Assembly (NCBI RefSeq): GCF_003626635.1
Contig: NZ_RAZT01000014.1
Coordinates: forward strand, 97,493-161,492
Reading direction: 5' to 3'
Length of the DNA: 64,000 nucleotides
Origin: Micromonospora musae
GTDB taxonomy: Bacteria > Actinomycetota > Actinomycetes > Mycobacteriales > Micromonosporaceae
The notes below the pieces were generated by a model. The model saw only the letters and a list, made by a program, of their open reading frames with translations. It searched no databases and was not told the origin of the DNA. Numbering within the stretch: the stretch's first letter is position 1; each line of letters begins with the position of its first letter. The translations under genes were made by a program, and so were the position numbers. This document shows, piece by piece, positions 15,532 through 23,884 of this stretch.

Positions 15532-15580
15532 GATGATTCGCTCACTACGTTCGCTCATGCCCGCCTCCCTCTCTCGCTCA
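15532..15580 (-). repeat. stop-codon-linked repeat between crtI and idi
   Basis: On the minus strand this starts with the crtI stop codon: tgagcgagagagggagg, then gcatgagcgaacgtagtgagcg. Compare the element at 6445-6490, which also begins with the stop codon. It spaces crtI and idi about 100 bases apart. Confidence 0.45.
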
Positions 15581-17059
15581 TTGGATGCCTCCGGTGATCC
15601 GGCCGGCGGCGAGCTTGCCGGAGATCAACACCATCGGCACCCCGACGCCGGGCTGGGTGCCCGAGCCGACGAAGACCACGTTGGAGAGCGTCCGGTGCAG
15701 GTTGGTGGGGCGGAACGGCCCGGTCTGCAGGAAGCTGTGCGCCGCCGCGAACGGCGTACCGGCGGCCATCCCCTGCTCGGCCCAGTCGGCCGGGGTCACG
15801 GTGTGCAGCACCTCGACGCCCGAGCCGAAGCCGACGTAGCCGCGCTCCTCCAGCGTGCCGATGAGCTGGTCGGCGTAGCGGCGGGAGAGGCCGCCGCGCC
15901 AGTCGAGCGGGGCCCGGTCGAGGTTGGGCACCGGCGCGAGCACGTAGTAGCTGTGCCGGCCCGGGGGCGCGACCGAGGGGTCCGTCCGGCTCGGGTTGGT
16001 GACCAGCAGGGACGGGTCGGACATCAGCCGACCCCGGCGGATGACCTCATCGAAGGTTCCCCTCCAGGATCGTCCGAAGTGGATGTTGTGGTGAGCGATT
16101 TTTCCATAACCCTGGGTCGATCCGACGTGCAACACGACGCAGGAGGGTGAGTAGGTGAGCTTGCGGCGGGGCCCGGGCGGCAGCAGGTCGCGGTAGGCGA
16201 CCGGCAGGTCCGGGTTGAGCACCACGACGTCGGCCGGGATCAGCTCGCCGTCGCTGGTCACCACCCCGGTGGCCCGGCCGTTCGCCGTCTCCACCCGGGT
16301 CACCGTCGTGTCGTAGCGGATCTGCACACCGTGCTTCTCGGCCGCGCCCGCCATGGCCCGGGAGACGCTGTGCATGCCGCCGCGCGGGAACCAGACCCCG
16401 GCCACCGAGTCCAGGTACGCGATGACCGTGTAGATCGCCAGGGCATCGTGCGGGGCGAGGCCCGCGTACATCGCCTGGAAGGAGAAGATGCGCTGGGTAC
16501 GGGGGTCGCGGAAGAACTGACCGATCTTGGTGTGCAGGCGGCGGAAGGCGCCGGCGGCCAGCAGCCGCAGCAGGTTGCCGGTGAGCAGGTCGGCCGGGGT
16601 GTCCAGGTTGCGCTCGATGAAGTCGGCCCGTTCCAGCTGCCAGAGACGTCGGGCGTAGTCGACGAAGCGCAGGTAGCCGTCGGCCTCGCGGGGGCCGCAG
16701 ACCCGGGAGATCTCCGCCGCCATCCGGGTGGTGTCGGTGATGACGTCGAGCGTCGAGCCGTCCGGATAGTGCGCCCGGTAGGCCGGGTCGAGCGGGGTCA
16801 GGTCCAGCCAGTCGCCGAGCTCCTCGCCGACCGCGCCGAGCGCCTCGGCGACCAGCTCCGGCATGGTGAAGACGGTGGGCCCGGTGTCGAACTCGTAGCC
16901 GTCGGCGCCGAGCCGGCCCGCCCGCCCGCCGGGCACCGGCTCGCGTTCGAGCACGGTCACCTGCCGGCCACTCCCGGCGAGGTGCAGCGCGCAGGCCAGG
17001 CCGCCGAGACCGGCGCCGACGACGACCACCCGATCCGTCCGGCCGTCCACCGTCCGCAT
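15578..17059 (-). CDS. crtI: phytoene desaturase
   Basis: A 493-residue FAD enzyme turning phytoene into lycopene. The N-terminal dinucleotide-binding motif VVVVGAGLGGLACALHLAG, the GGRAGRLGADGYEFDTGPTVF segment and the C-terminal FVGSGTQPGVGVPMVLISGKLA signature are all intact. The ATG at 17059 is chosen because gaggagg lies 7 bases upstream; the frame is open to 17092 but has no better signal. It is divergent from crtB with about 195 bases between the starts. Confidence 0.93.
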   Translation of the reverse strand: MRTVDGRTDRVVVVGAGLGGLACALHLAGSGRQVTVLEREPVPGGRAGRLGADGYEFDTGPTVFTMPELVAEALGAVGEELGDWLDLTPLDPAYRAHYPDGSTLDVITDTTRMAAEISRVCGPREADGYLRFVDYARRLWQLERADFIERNLDTPADLLTGNLLRLLAAGAFRRLHTKIGQFFRDPRTQRIFSFQAMYAGLAPHDALAIYTVIAYLDSVAGVWFPRGGMHSVSRAMAGAAEKHGVQIRYDTTVTRVETANGRATGVVTSDGELIPADVVVLNPDLPVAYRDLLPPGPRRKLTYSPSCVVLHVGSTQGYGKIAHHNIHFGRSWRGTFDEVIRRGRLMSDPSLLVTNPSRTDPSVAPPGRHSYYVLAPVPNLDRAPLDWRGGLSRRYADQLIGTLEERGYVGFGSGVEVLHTVTPADWAEQGMAAGTPFAAAHSFLQTGPFRPTNLHRTLSNVVFVGSGTQPGVGVPMVLISGKLAAGRITGGIQ

Positions 17060-17179
17060 GGCGCCACCTCCTCGCCCGAGACCGCCCATCATGCCTGCCG
17101 ATCGATGGTGACGGTGGCCGCTGCGGATCCGCCTCGGCGTGTCACCGGTTCGAGGGGGGTGTCCGTACTGTCCGCATCC

Positions 17180-17239
17180 TTGGCCATGCGGCCGAGCGTA
17201 CCCTAGAGTAACGAGTTGCGTCGATTAGTGCGTCGATTA
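17180..17239 (+). promoter_or_regulatory. crtB promoter with direct-repeat operator candidate
   Basis: A possible sigma-70-type promoter, ttggcc (17180) and tagagt (17204), separated by 18 bases. Directly after the expected start point are two exact 11-bp direct repeats, tgcgtcgatta, at 17217-17227 and 17229-17239 (period 12). Tandem direct repeats near the promoter are how CarH-type proteins bind, so this is a candidate site for the regulator at 13891. Confidence 0.5.
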
Positions 17240-17254
17240 TGGAGGAGGGCGCCG

Positions 17255-18211
17255 GTGGACACGGAACTCGCCCACGCCTACGACCGATGTCGTGAGCTGC
17301 ACAGACGCCACGGCCGCACCTACTATCTCGCCACCCGGCTGCTCCCCGCGTGGAAACGGCGGCACGTTCACGCCCTCTACGGCTTCACCCGGTACGCCGA
17401 CGAGATCGTGGACCGGACCGACGGTCTGCCCACGGCCGAGCGGGCCGGCCGGCTCGACGACTGGGGCGGCCGCTTCCTCGCCGGCCTGCACGGCCAACAG
17501 GTCGACGACCCGCTGCTCCCGGCCGTGCTGCACACCATCGCCGTCTTCGACCTCGACCGGAACGACTTCGCCTCGTTCCTCAAGAGCATGGCGATGGACC
17601 TGACCGTCAGCTCGTACCCCAGCTATCGGCACCTGCTCGACTACATGGAGGGTTCGGCGGCGGCCATCGGCACGATGATGCTGCCGATCCTGGGGAGCGC
17701 CGATCCGGCCGCCGCTCGGGAGCCGGCCCGGCAGCTCGGCTTCGCCTTCCAGCTCACCAACTTCATCCGGGACGTCGCCGAGGACCTGGACCGGGGGCGG
17801 ACCTACCTGCCCGACGAGGACCTGGACCGGTTCGGGGTGACCCGGCACGAGCTGGCCGAGGCCCGCTCACGAGGGCAGGCCACCCCGGCGATCCGGGCGC
17901 TCATCGCCTTCGAGGTGGCCCGGGCCCAGGCGCACTACGCCGCGGCGGCCCCCGGGATCACCATGCTCGCGCCGGGTTCGCAGGCCTGCATGCGGACCGC
18001 GTACGCCCTCTACGGCGGGATCCTCGACGAGGTCGCCGCGCAGGACTACGACGTCTTCGCCCGGCGGGCCGTGGTGCCTCGGCGGCGCCGGCTCGCCGTG
18101 GCGGCCCGGTCCCTGCTCGCGCCGGTCGGCACGCCGGTGTCCCTGCCCGGGCCGCCGCTGCCCGGGGACGCGGCGGCCCGACTCCCGCTGCCCGGGCCGA
18201 CCGCCTCCTGA
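17255..18211 (+). CDS. crtB: phytoene synthase
   Basis: A 318-residue squalene/phytoene synthase joining two geranylgeranyl diphosphates. Both Asp-rich metal sites are present: YADEIVDRTD near residues 48-57 and NFIRDVAEDLDRGRTYLP near 170-190. The GTG at 17255 has a strong ggaggaggg upstream and is preferred over an upstream TTG at 17216 that overlaps the direct repeats. The C-terminal 50 residues are Pro/Gly-rich. No crtE or cyclase is in the window, so the end product of the local genes would be lycopene. Confidence 0.92.
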   Translation: MDTELAHAYDRCRELHRRHGRTYYLATRLLPAWKRRHVHALYGFTRYADEIVDRTDGLPTAERAGRLDDWGGRFLAGLHGQQVDDPLLPAVLHTIAVFDLDRNDFASFLKSMAMDLTVSSYPSYRHLLDYMEGSAAAIGTMMLPILGSADPAAAREPARQLGFAFQLTNFIRDVAEDLDRGRTYLPDEDLDRFGVTRHELAEARSRGQATPAIRALIAFEVARAQAHYAAAAPGITMLAPGSQACMRTAYALYGGILDEVAAQDYDVFARRAVVPRRRRLAVAARSLLAPVGTPVSLPGPPLPGDAAARLPLPGPTAS

Positions 18212-18264
18212 GTGCCGGCCCCACCGCCGAGCAGCCGCCGGGCAGCTGTTGTGCCCGTGACGGT

Positions 18265-19332
18265 TCAGAGGCAGTCGTGCAGGACGTCGACCAGGTCGTC
18301 GACCCGATCGTGGTCGGCCAGGTGCGAGGTCGCGTACGCGAAGGCGTAGCCGCGTCCGGGGTCGGCCCAGGCGGAGCTGCCGCCGAGACCACCCATGCCC
18401 CAGCTGCCGTCCTCCTCCCACTGCATCCCCAACGTCCACCGGGCCCGCCGGCCGAGCACGAGGTCGTCGCCGTCGTACTGGACCCGGGTCGCCTCGGCGA
18501 CCAGCTCGGGGCCGATCAGGTGCGCGCCGTCCAGGGTGCCACCGGCGAGCAGACCGGCGTAGAGCCGCGCGAGCCCGGTAGCGGTCGCGTGCAGGTTGAC
18601 CGCCGGCACCTGGCTGCCACGCCAGAGCGGGCTGTTCAGCACGGCCAGGTCGAGCCCGCCCGCCGGGTTGGACACCGCCCGGTGACGCAGCGAACCCGGC
18701 TCGCCTGCCACCCGGTCCGGCCAGGCCGGGTCGCCGTACCGCAGCTCGGCGCAGCGCCGCTGGTCGGCCGCGCTCAGACCGAAGCCCAGGTCGAGCCGCC
18801 ACGGGCCGGCGATCTCCTCGGCCAGGAACCGGCCCGGCGTCCGGCCGTCCACCCGCCGGACCAGCTCACCGACGAGGTGCCCGTACGTCCAGGCGTGCTC
18901 GCCCGCGACGGACCCCGGCGCCCACTCCGGGTCGGCGGCGGCCAGGTCGGCGCAGAGCAGGTCCCAGTCGGCGACCGCCTCGGCGGGCCGGGGAGCCGGG
19001 AAGGCGGGCAGGCCGGCGGTGTGCGTCAGCACCTGCCGGACGGTGGCCGGGGTGCAGAAGCCGGGCCAGTGCTCGGCGACCGGGTCGTCCAGGTCGAGCC
19101 GGCCGCGGTCCACCAGCACGAGGAGGCAGAGCGCGGCGACGGGCTTGCCGACCGAGTAGACGCCGACCAGCGTCTCCGGCAGCCACGGCCGGCCCGGCGA
19201 CCGCTCGCCGCCGACGACGTCGACGACGATCCGGCCGTCGTACCAGATGGTCAGGGCGGCCCCGGTCTCCCGACCGTCCGCGAGCAGGCTGCGGAAGCGG
19301 TCGTCGACGGCGGCGAAGCGTACGTCGTGCAC
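18265..19332 (-). CDS. serine hydrolase (class C beta-lactamase/esterase fold)
   Basis: A 355-residue penicillin-binding-protein-like hydrolase. The nucleophile motif is SVGK (S60), the second motif is likely YGH in AWTYGHLVGELV (in place of YxN, as in EstB-type esterases), and a late GGLGGSS stretch takes the place of the KTG-type box. No signal peptide, so it is cytosolic, as many of these esterases are. The substrate is not inferable. Convergent with crtB. Confidence 0.85.
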   Translation of the reverse strand: MHDVRFAAVDDRFRSLLADGRETGAALTIWYDGRIVVDVVGGERSPGRPWLPETLVGVYSVGKPVAALCLLVLVDRGRLDLDDPVAEHWPGFCTPATVRQVLTHTAGLPAFPAPRPAEAVADWDLLCADLAAADPEWAPGSVAGEHAWTYGHLVGELVRRVDGRTPGRFLAEEIAGPWRLDLGFGLSAADQRRCAELRYGDPAWPDRVAGEPGSLRHRAVSNPAGGLDLAVLNSPLWRGSQVPAVNLHATATGLARLYAGLLAGGTLDGAHLIGPELVAEATRVQYDGDDLVLGRRARWTLGMQWEEDGSWGMGGLGGSSAWADPGRGYAFAYATSHLADHDRVDDLVDVLHDCL

Positions 19333-19373
19333 CTGCTCACGGTAGTCGGCACGTCGTCCCGTCCGGCAGCTTC

Positions 19374-19428
19374 GATCATGACGTTATCGCCACGACACGC
19401 CGTGCCGATCGGCGACAAGTTCATGATC
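19374..19428. repeat. REP-like palindrome
   Basis: Inverted repeat of 18-base arms, gatcatgacgttatcgcc and ggcgacaagttcatgatc (15 of 18 pair), with a 19-base loop cggc-type centre. It fills the gap between the serine hydrolase and the oxidoreductase. It resembles dispersed palindromic elements seen in Micromonospora intergenic DNA (recollection, not searched). Confidence 0.65.
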
Positions 19429-19467
19429 AACGCGGCGTTCGCGGTCCTGTCGGGGGATGCTGGTGGG

Positions 19468-20943
19468 GTGGCGGAGCCGGAGCAGGTTGACGTGGTCGTG
19501 GTGGGGCTCGGCGTCGGCGGCGAGGAGGTGGCCGGTCGGCTCGCCGAGTCCGGGCTGAGCGTCGTCGGCGTCGAGCGGGACCTGGTCGGCGGCGAGTGCC
19601 CCTACTGGGGCTGCATCCCGAGCAAGATGATGATTCGGGCGGCGAACGCCCTCGCCGAGGCGCGCCGGATCGACGGGCTCGCCGGCAGCGCGCAGGTGCG
19701 GCCGGACTGGGCGCCGGTGGCGCGGCGGATCCGCGAAGAGGCGACCGACACCTGGAACGACCGGGCCGCGGTCGACAGGTTCGTCGGCCGGGGCGGTCGG
19801 TTCGTGCGGGGCAGCGGCCGGCTGGACGGGCCCGGTCGCGTCCGGGTCGGTGACCAGCTCTTCGAGGCCCGCTACGGGGTCGTGATCGGCACCGGCACCC
19901 GCCCCTCGGTGCCCCCGGTCGAGGGGCTCGCCGGCACGCCGTACTGGACGAACCATCATGCGATCGAGGTCGAGGAGCTGCCCGGGTCGCTGCTGGTGCT
20001 GGGCGGCGGGGCGATCGGGCTGGAGCTGTCGCAGGTCTTCGCCCGGTTCGGCGTACGGGTCACCATCGTCGAGGCGCTGGACCGGGTGCTCGCCGTGGAG
20101 GAGCCGGAGGCGTCGGAGGCGGCCGCCTCCGCCCTGCGCGCGGACGGAGTCGAGGTCCACACCGGCGTACGGGCCGAGCGGGTCGACCACGACGGGGAGC
20201 GGTTCAGCCTCCGGGCCCATGGTGGGGCGGAGTTCACCGCCGAGCGGCTGCTGGTGGTCACCGGCCGCCGGGCGCACCTGGACGAGCTCGGGTTGGAGGC
20301 CGTGGGGGTGGACGCCGACCAGCGTTACCTGCCCGTCGACGACCGGATGCGGGTCGCCGACGGCATCTGGGCGGTCGGCGACGTGACGGGCGAGGGCGCC
20401 TTCACGCACATCGCGATGTACCAGGCGGCGATCGTCATCGCGGACGTGCTCGACCGGGCCCGGCACGCCCGGCCGGGCGCCGATCCCAGCGGTACGGCGA
20501 GCGTGGTGGGGGGCGCCATGGGCGCGGCCAGCGCGCTCGGGGCCAGCGGGTCGAGTGGCACGGCCGGCACCGTACCCCGGGCCGACTACCGCGCGCTGCC
20601 CCGCGTCACGTTCACCGATCCGGAGATCGGCGCGGTCGGCCTTACCGAGGAGCAGGCCCGGTCCCGGGGCATCAACGTCCAGGTCGGCTTCAGCAAGTTG
20701 GGCCAGTCCACCCGGGGCTGGATCCACCGGGTCGGCGACGAGGGTTTCATCAAGCTGATCGCGGACGCGGACGAGGGCGTGCTGATCGGGGCCACCTCGG
20801 CGGGACCGGCCGGTGGCGAGGTGCTCTCCGGGCTGGTGGTCGCCGTGCACGCGGCCGTGCCGCTCAGCCAGCTGCGGCACATGATCTATGCGTACCCGAC
20901 CTTCCACCGGGCGATCGAGGACGCGCTGCGGAACCTGCGGTGA
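19468..20943 (+). CDS. pyridine nucleotide-disulfide oxidoreductase
   Basis: A 491-residue flavoprotein of the dihydrolipoamide dehydrogenase/mercuric reductase class. VVVVGLGVGGEEVAGRLA binds FAD, GGECPYWGCIPSK holds the redox-active disulfide (C-x4-C), LLVLGGGAIGLELSQVFARFG binds NAD(P), and the C-terminal MIYAYPTFHRAIEDALR carries the catalytic His-Glu region. There is an Ala/Gly/Ser-rich insert near residue 340-370. The start is taken as GTG 19468 with gggga upstream; the open frame runs 700 codons further but that is shadow and the palindrome. No mercury genes adjoin, so a general NAD(P)H:quinone/disulfide role is more likely than MerA. Confidence 0.82.
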   Translation: MAEPEQVDVVVVGLGVGGEEVAGRLAESGLSVVGVERDLVGGECPYWGCIPSKMMIRAANALAEARRIDGLAGSAQVRPDWAPVARRIREEATDTWNDRAAVDRFVGRGGRFVRGSGRLDGPGRVRVGDQLFEARYGVVIGTGTRPSVPPVEGLAGTPYWTNHHAIEVEELPGSLLVLGGGAIGLELSQVFARFGVRVTIVEALDRVLAVEEPEASEAAASALRADGVEVHTGVRAERVDHDGERFSLRAHGGAEFTAERLLVVTGRRAHLDELGLEAVGVDADQRYLPVDDRMRVADGIWAVGDVTGEGAFTHIAMYQAAIVIADVLDRARHARPGADPSGTASVVGGAMGAASALGASGSSGTAGTVPRADYRALPRVTFTDPEIGAVGLTEEQARSRGINVQVGFSKLGQSTRGWIHRVGDEGFIKLIADADEGVLIGATSAGPAGGEVLSGLVVAVHAAVPLSQLRHMIYAYPTFHRAIEDALRNLR

Positions 20944-20959
20944 CTGCGCTGATCTGACG

Positions 20960-20971
20960 TCTGTCGACAGA
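20960..20971. promoter_or_regulatory. palindrome upstream of LacI gene
   Basis: Perfect 12-bp palindrome tctgtcgacaga 42 bases before the LacI start. This is a plausible site for autoregulation by the LacI-family protein, although such operators usually have a CG centre, as this one does (tCGa). Confidence 0.4.
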
Positions 20972-21013
20972 AGGCTGTTCAGTTCTTGCAGCCGACTGGC
21001 ATAGCATTGCGCC

Positions 21014-22024
21014 GTGACGAAACGGTTGACCGAGGTGGCCCGCAAGGCGGGCGTCAGCGAAGCCACCGTGAGCCGGGTGCTCAACGGGCGGGGCGGCGTC
21101 TCCGAGACGACTCGCACCGCGGTGCTCACCGCCCTCGACGTGCTCGGCTACGAACGGCCGACCAAGCTGCGGGGCGAGCGCGCCCGGCTGGTCGGGCTGG
21201 TCCTCCCCGAGCTGCAGAATCCGATCTTCCCGGCCCTCGCCGAGGTGGTCACCGGCTCGCTGGCCCAGCGGGGATTCACCCCGGCGCTCTGCGCCCGCAC
21301 CATCGGTGGGGTCTCCGAGTCGGACTACGTCGAGATGCTGCTGGACCACCAGGTCTCCGGTGTGATCTTCGCCGGTGGCTCGTACGCGCTCGCCGACGCG
21401 CCGCACGACCACTATCGACGGTTGACCGACCGTGGGCTGCCCGTGGTGCTCGTGAACGCCGGCGTGGACGAGCTGGGCTTCCCCCGGGTCTCCACGGACG
21501 ACGCGGTCGCGGTGGAGCAGGCGTACGGACATCTGCGCTCGCTCGGGCACGAGCGGATCGGCATGGTGCTCGGGCCGGAGGGGCATGTCCCGTCCCGGCG
21601 CAAGCTCGCCGCGGTGGCCCGGATCGCGGGCTGGGCCGACCCGACCGAGTGGGTCGAGCGCTCCAGCTTCTCGATGGAGGGCGCCCGGGTGGCCGCGAGC
21701 AAGCTGGTGGACCGGGGCGTGACCGGGATCATCTGCGCCAGCGACGTGCTGGCGCTCGGGGCGATCCGGGCGGTACGCCGGTTGGGCCGTTCGGTGCCCG
21801 GCGACGTGTCGGTGGTGGGCTACGACGATTCGGCGTTCATGACCTGCACCGACCCGCCGCTGACCACTGTCCGGCAGCCGATCGAGACGATGGGGCAGGC
21901 GGCGGTGGACCTGCTGGTCACCCAGATCGAGGGGGCCGGCGTGCTGCACGACGAACTGCTCTTCGAGCCCGAACTGGTGGTGCGCGGCTCCACCGCCCCG
22001 GCCCCCGGCCGCGCCACGGCGTAG
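21014..22024 (+). CDS. LacI-family transcriptional regulator
   Basis: A 336-residue repressor. The N-terminal helix-turn-helix LTEVARKAGVSEATVSRVLN is canonical, and the hinge and periplasmic-binding-like effector domain follow (GLVLPELQNPIFPALAEVV, ICASDVLALGAIRAVRRLG, SVVGYDDSAFMTCTDPPLTTVRQP). GTG start at 21014. It precedes a sugar ABC transporter and glycoside hydrolases on the same strand, so it most likely represses that locus and responds to an alpha-1,3-linked or other alpha-glucooligosaccharide. Confidence 0.9.
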   Translation: MTKRLTEVARKAGVSEATVSRVLNGRGGVSETTRTAVLTALDVLGYERPTKLRGERARLVGLVLPELQNPIFPALAEVVTGSLAQRGFTPALCARTIGGVSESDYVEMLLDHQVSGVIFAGGSYALADAPHDHYRRLTDRGLPVVLVNAGVDELGFPRVSTDDAVAVEQAYGHLRSLGHERIGMVLGPEGHVPSRRKLAAVARIAGWADPTEWVERSSFSMEGARVAASKLVDRGVTGIICASDVLALGAIRAVRRLGRSVPGDVSVVGYDDSAFMTCTDPPLTTVRQPIETMGQAAVDLLVTQIEGAGVLHDELLFEPELVVRGSTAPAPGRATA

Positions 22025-22042
22025 CCGACCTCGCACGGCATC

Positions 22043-22077
22043 CCGGCCGTCGACCGCTCCCCGCGGTCGGCGGCCGG
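22043..22077 (+). terminator. terminator after LacI gene
   Basis: 15-bp stem ccggccgtcgaccgc / gcggtcggcggccgg with one T-G pair and a 5-base loop, 18 bases after the stop codon. It separates the regulator from the transporter operon. Confidence 0.8.
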
Positions 22078-22424
22078 TCTCGTCTCCGGCGGGCCCGCAG
22101 AGCACACCCGTCGACCGTTGTCGATTGCGGGATCGGCTCGAACGCCCGGCCGCCCAAAGTGGATGAAACCCCGCGTTATCGGGCCGCTTTCAGAACGCTG
22201 TCTTGATCTCTCGTTACAAAGTCGATTCTTTGCAAGGCGGTATCCATACCTTGCCGCCATGAAGCCACGTAGTTACAGTGACTCCACTCACACCTGACTC
22301 GCGACGCACCTACCGCGGTCGGGTCGTATGGCGGATGCAGATCAGTAGCAGGGCATCGCCGCGGTGGTGATCACCGCAGCTCAGCGAAGGTCATGGAGAC
22401 ACCCGTTCCCGAAGGGATGGACAG
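22078..22424 (+). promoter_or_regulatory. operator/promoter region of the sugar-transport operon
   Basis: About 350 bases upstream of the binding-protein gene. Two overlapping inverted repeats are visible: ttacaaag-N6-ctttgcaa at 22214-22235 (7 of 8 pair) and gcaagg-N11-ccttgc at 22232-22254. Either could be the LacI-protein operator. A long leader of about 170 bases follows before the ATG at 22425, which has a ggatgg-type site. A/T content is higher than the surroundings. Confidence 0.55.
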
Positions 22425-23804
22425 ATGTCCGTACCGCAGTACCGGAAGGTTGCGGCGTTAGCGCTCGTGGCCGGCCTGGGAATCAGCCTCACGGCTTGCT
22501 CCACGAAGAGTGACAACGCGTCGGACGAGGCAGGCGGCAAGGTCACCATCACGGTCGACTGCCAGCCGGTCGGCGCTCAGAAGGAGCTTTTGCAGAACTG
22601 GAACGCCGACGTCGTCGAGTTCCAGCGGCAGAACCCCGACATCATCATCAAGAGCGTGAGCGTCGGCGAGCAGTGCAACAACCCGCCGGACTTCACCGCC
22701 CGCCTGGCCGGCGGAACCGTCACCGACGTGTTCTACGGCTACATGACGGATCTCCAGCAGGTGCTCGACTCCGGTCAGGCGATGGAGATCACCGAGCACG
22801 CCAACAAGGACTCGGTCTCCACCTGGGACAGCGTCGACCCGGCGCTCAAGGAGGTCTTCACCGACGGCGGCAAGCTCTACGCCGTCCCGGTGAAGAACTA
22901 CTCGATGGGTCTGGTCTACAACAAGGTCCTGTTCCAGCGGGCGGGGCTCGACGTCAACAACCCGCCCAAGACGTGGCCCGAGGTCCGGGCGGCGGCCAAG
23001 AAGATCGCCGCGCTCGGCGACGGCATCGCCGGCTACGCGGAGTACAGCGCCGGAAACACGGGCGGCTGGCACTTCACCTCCCTGCTCTACTCCCAGGGTG
23101 GCCAGGTGCTGAGCGAGGACGGCAAGAAGGCCGACTTCAACAACCCGATGGGCAAGCAGGTCCTGCAGAACCTCAAGGACATGCGGTACGGCGACAACAG
23201 CATGGGCAGCCGCCAGCTGCTCCAGTGGGGTGACCTGCTCACCAACGCCGCCGCGGGCAAGGTCGGCATGTTCATCGGCGCGCCGGACACCACCCAGGCG
23301 ATCGTCAGCCAGTTCCAGGGCAAGTTCCAGGACTGGGCGATGGGCCCGCTGCCCGGCCAGGACGGCGCGGCGAAGGGGACGCTCGGCGGTGGCGAGGGCT
23401 ACTTCTTCAAGAAGGGCCTCACCCCCGAGCAGGTCAAGGCCGGCCTGAAGTGGATCGCGTACCAGAAGCTGACGCCGGGCAAGGGCCAGTTCGACTACGT
23501 CCGGGCCAAGCCGCAGAACTACCCGGTGGGTCTGCCGCAGCCGCTGCTCTTCGCCAACGGCAGCGAGGCGCAGAAGCAGGAGTTCGAGCTGCGTAAGGCG
23601 AACGCGAACCTCGACACCGCCAACTTCGCGCTCTTCGAGGCGAACCCGGTTCCGATCAAGGGTGAGCCGCGCAACGCGCAGGCGATCTACGCGGTGCTCG
23701 ACGCCGCGATGTCCGGGGTGCTCACGAACCCGAACGCGAACCTCGACGCGCTGCTGAAGACGGCCGAGGAGAAGGTCAACCAGCTCCTCGCCGCGGAGAG
23801 CTGA
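22425..23804 (+). CDS. sugar ABC transporter substrate-binding lipoprotein
   Basis: A 459-residue family-1 extracellular solute-binding protein. The signal peptide ends at the lipobox LTACS (C25). Landmarks are TVTDVFYGYMTDLQQVL, DGGKLYAVPVKNYSMGLVYNK and PPKTWPEVRAAAKKI. It should bind an oligosaccharide and deliver it to the two permeases that follow. The 12th codon is TTA (22458-22460), very rare in this GC-rich DNA, so its translation may depend on the bldA leucyl-tRNA, tying sugar uptake to development. First gene of the operon. Confidence 0.92.
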   Translation: MSVPQYRKVAALALVAGLGISLTACSTKSDNASDEAGGKVTITVDCQPVGAQKELLQNWNADVVEFQRQNPDIIIKSVSVGEQCNNPPDFTARLAGGTVTDVFYGYMTDLQQVLDSGQAMEITEHANKDSVSTWDSVDPALKEVFTDGGKLYAVPVKNYSMGLVYNKVLFQRAGLDVNNPPKTWPEVRAAAKKIAALGDGIAGYAEYSAGNTGGWHFTSLLYSQGGQVLSEDGKKADFNNPMGKQVLQNLKDMRYGDNSMGSRQLLQWGDLLTNAAAGKVGMFIGAPDTTQAIVSQFQGKFQDWAMGPLPGQDGAAKGTLGGGEGYFFKKGLTPEQVKAGLKWIAYQKLTPGKGQFDYVRAKPQNYPVGLPQPLLFANGSEAQKQEFELRKANANLDTANFALFEANPVPIKGEPRNAQAIYAVLDAAMSGVLTNPNANLDALLKTAEEKVNQLLAAES

Positions 23805-23884
23805 CCCCGTGGGTGGGGGCCGGACCGCTGGCCCCCACCCCACCGGCACGCCGTCGACCGGTGCCTGACCCACCAGGAGTTGCC

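Noticed and set aside
17350..19467. Plus-strand open frame of 700 codons before the oxidoreductase
   Set aside because: It crosses the crtB gene and the opposite-strand serine hydrolase and has shadow composition; only the part from 19468 has flavoprotein motifs.
19468..20943. Mercuric reductase
   Set aside because: No C-terminal Cys pair, N-terminal metal domain or mer genes; a general disulfide-reductase family member is the safer call.
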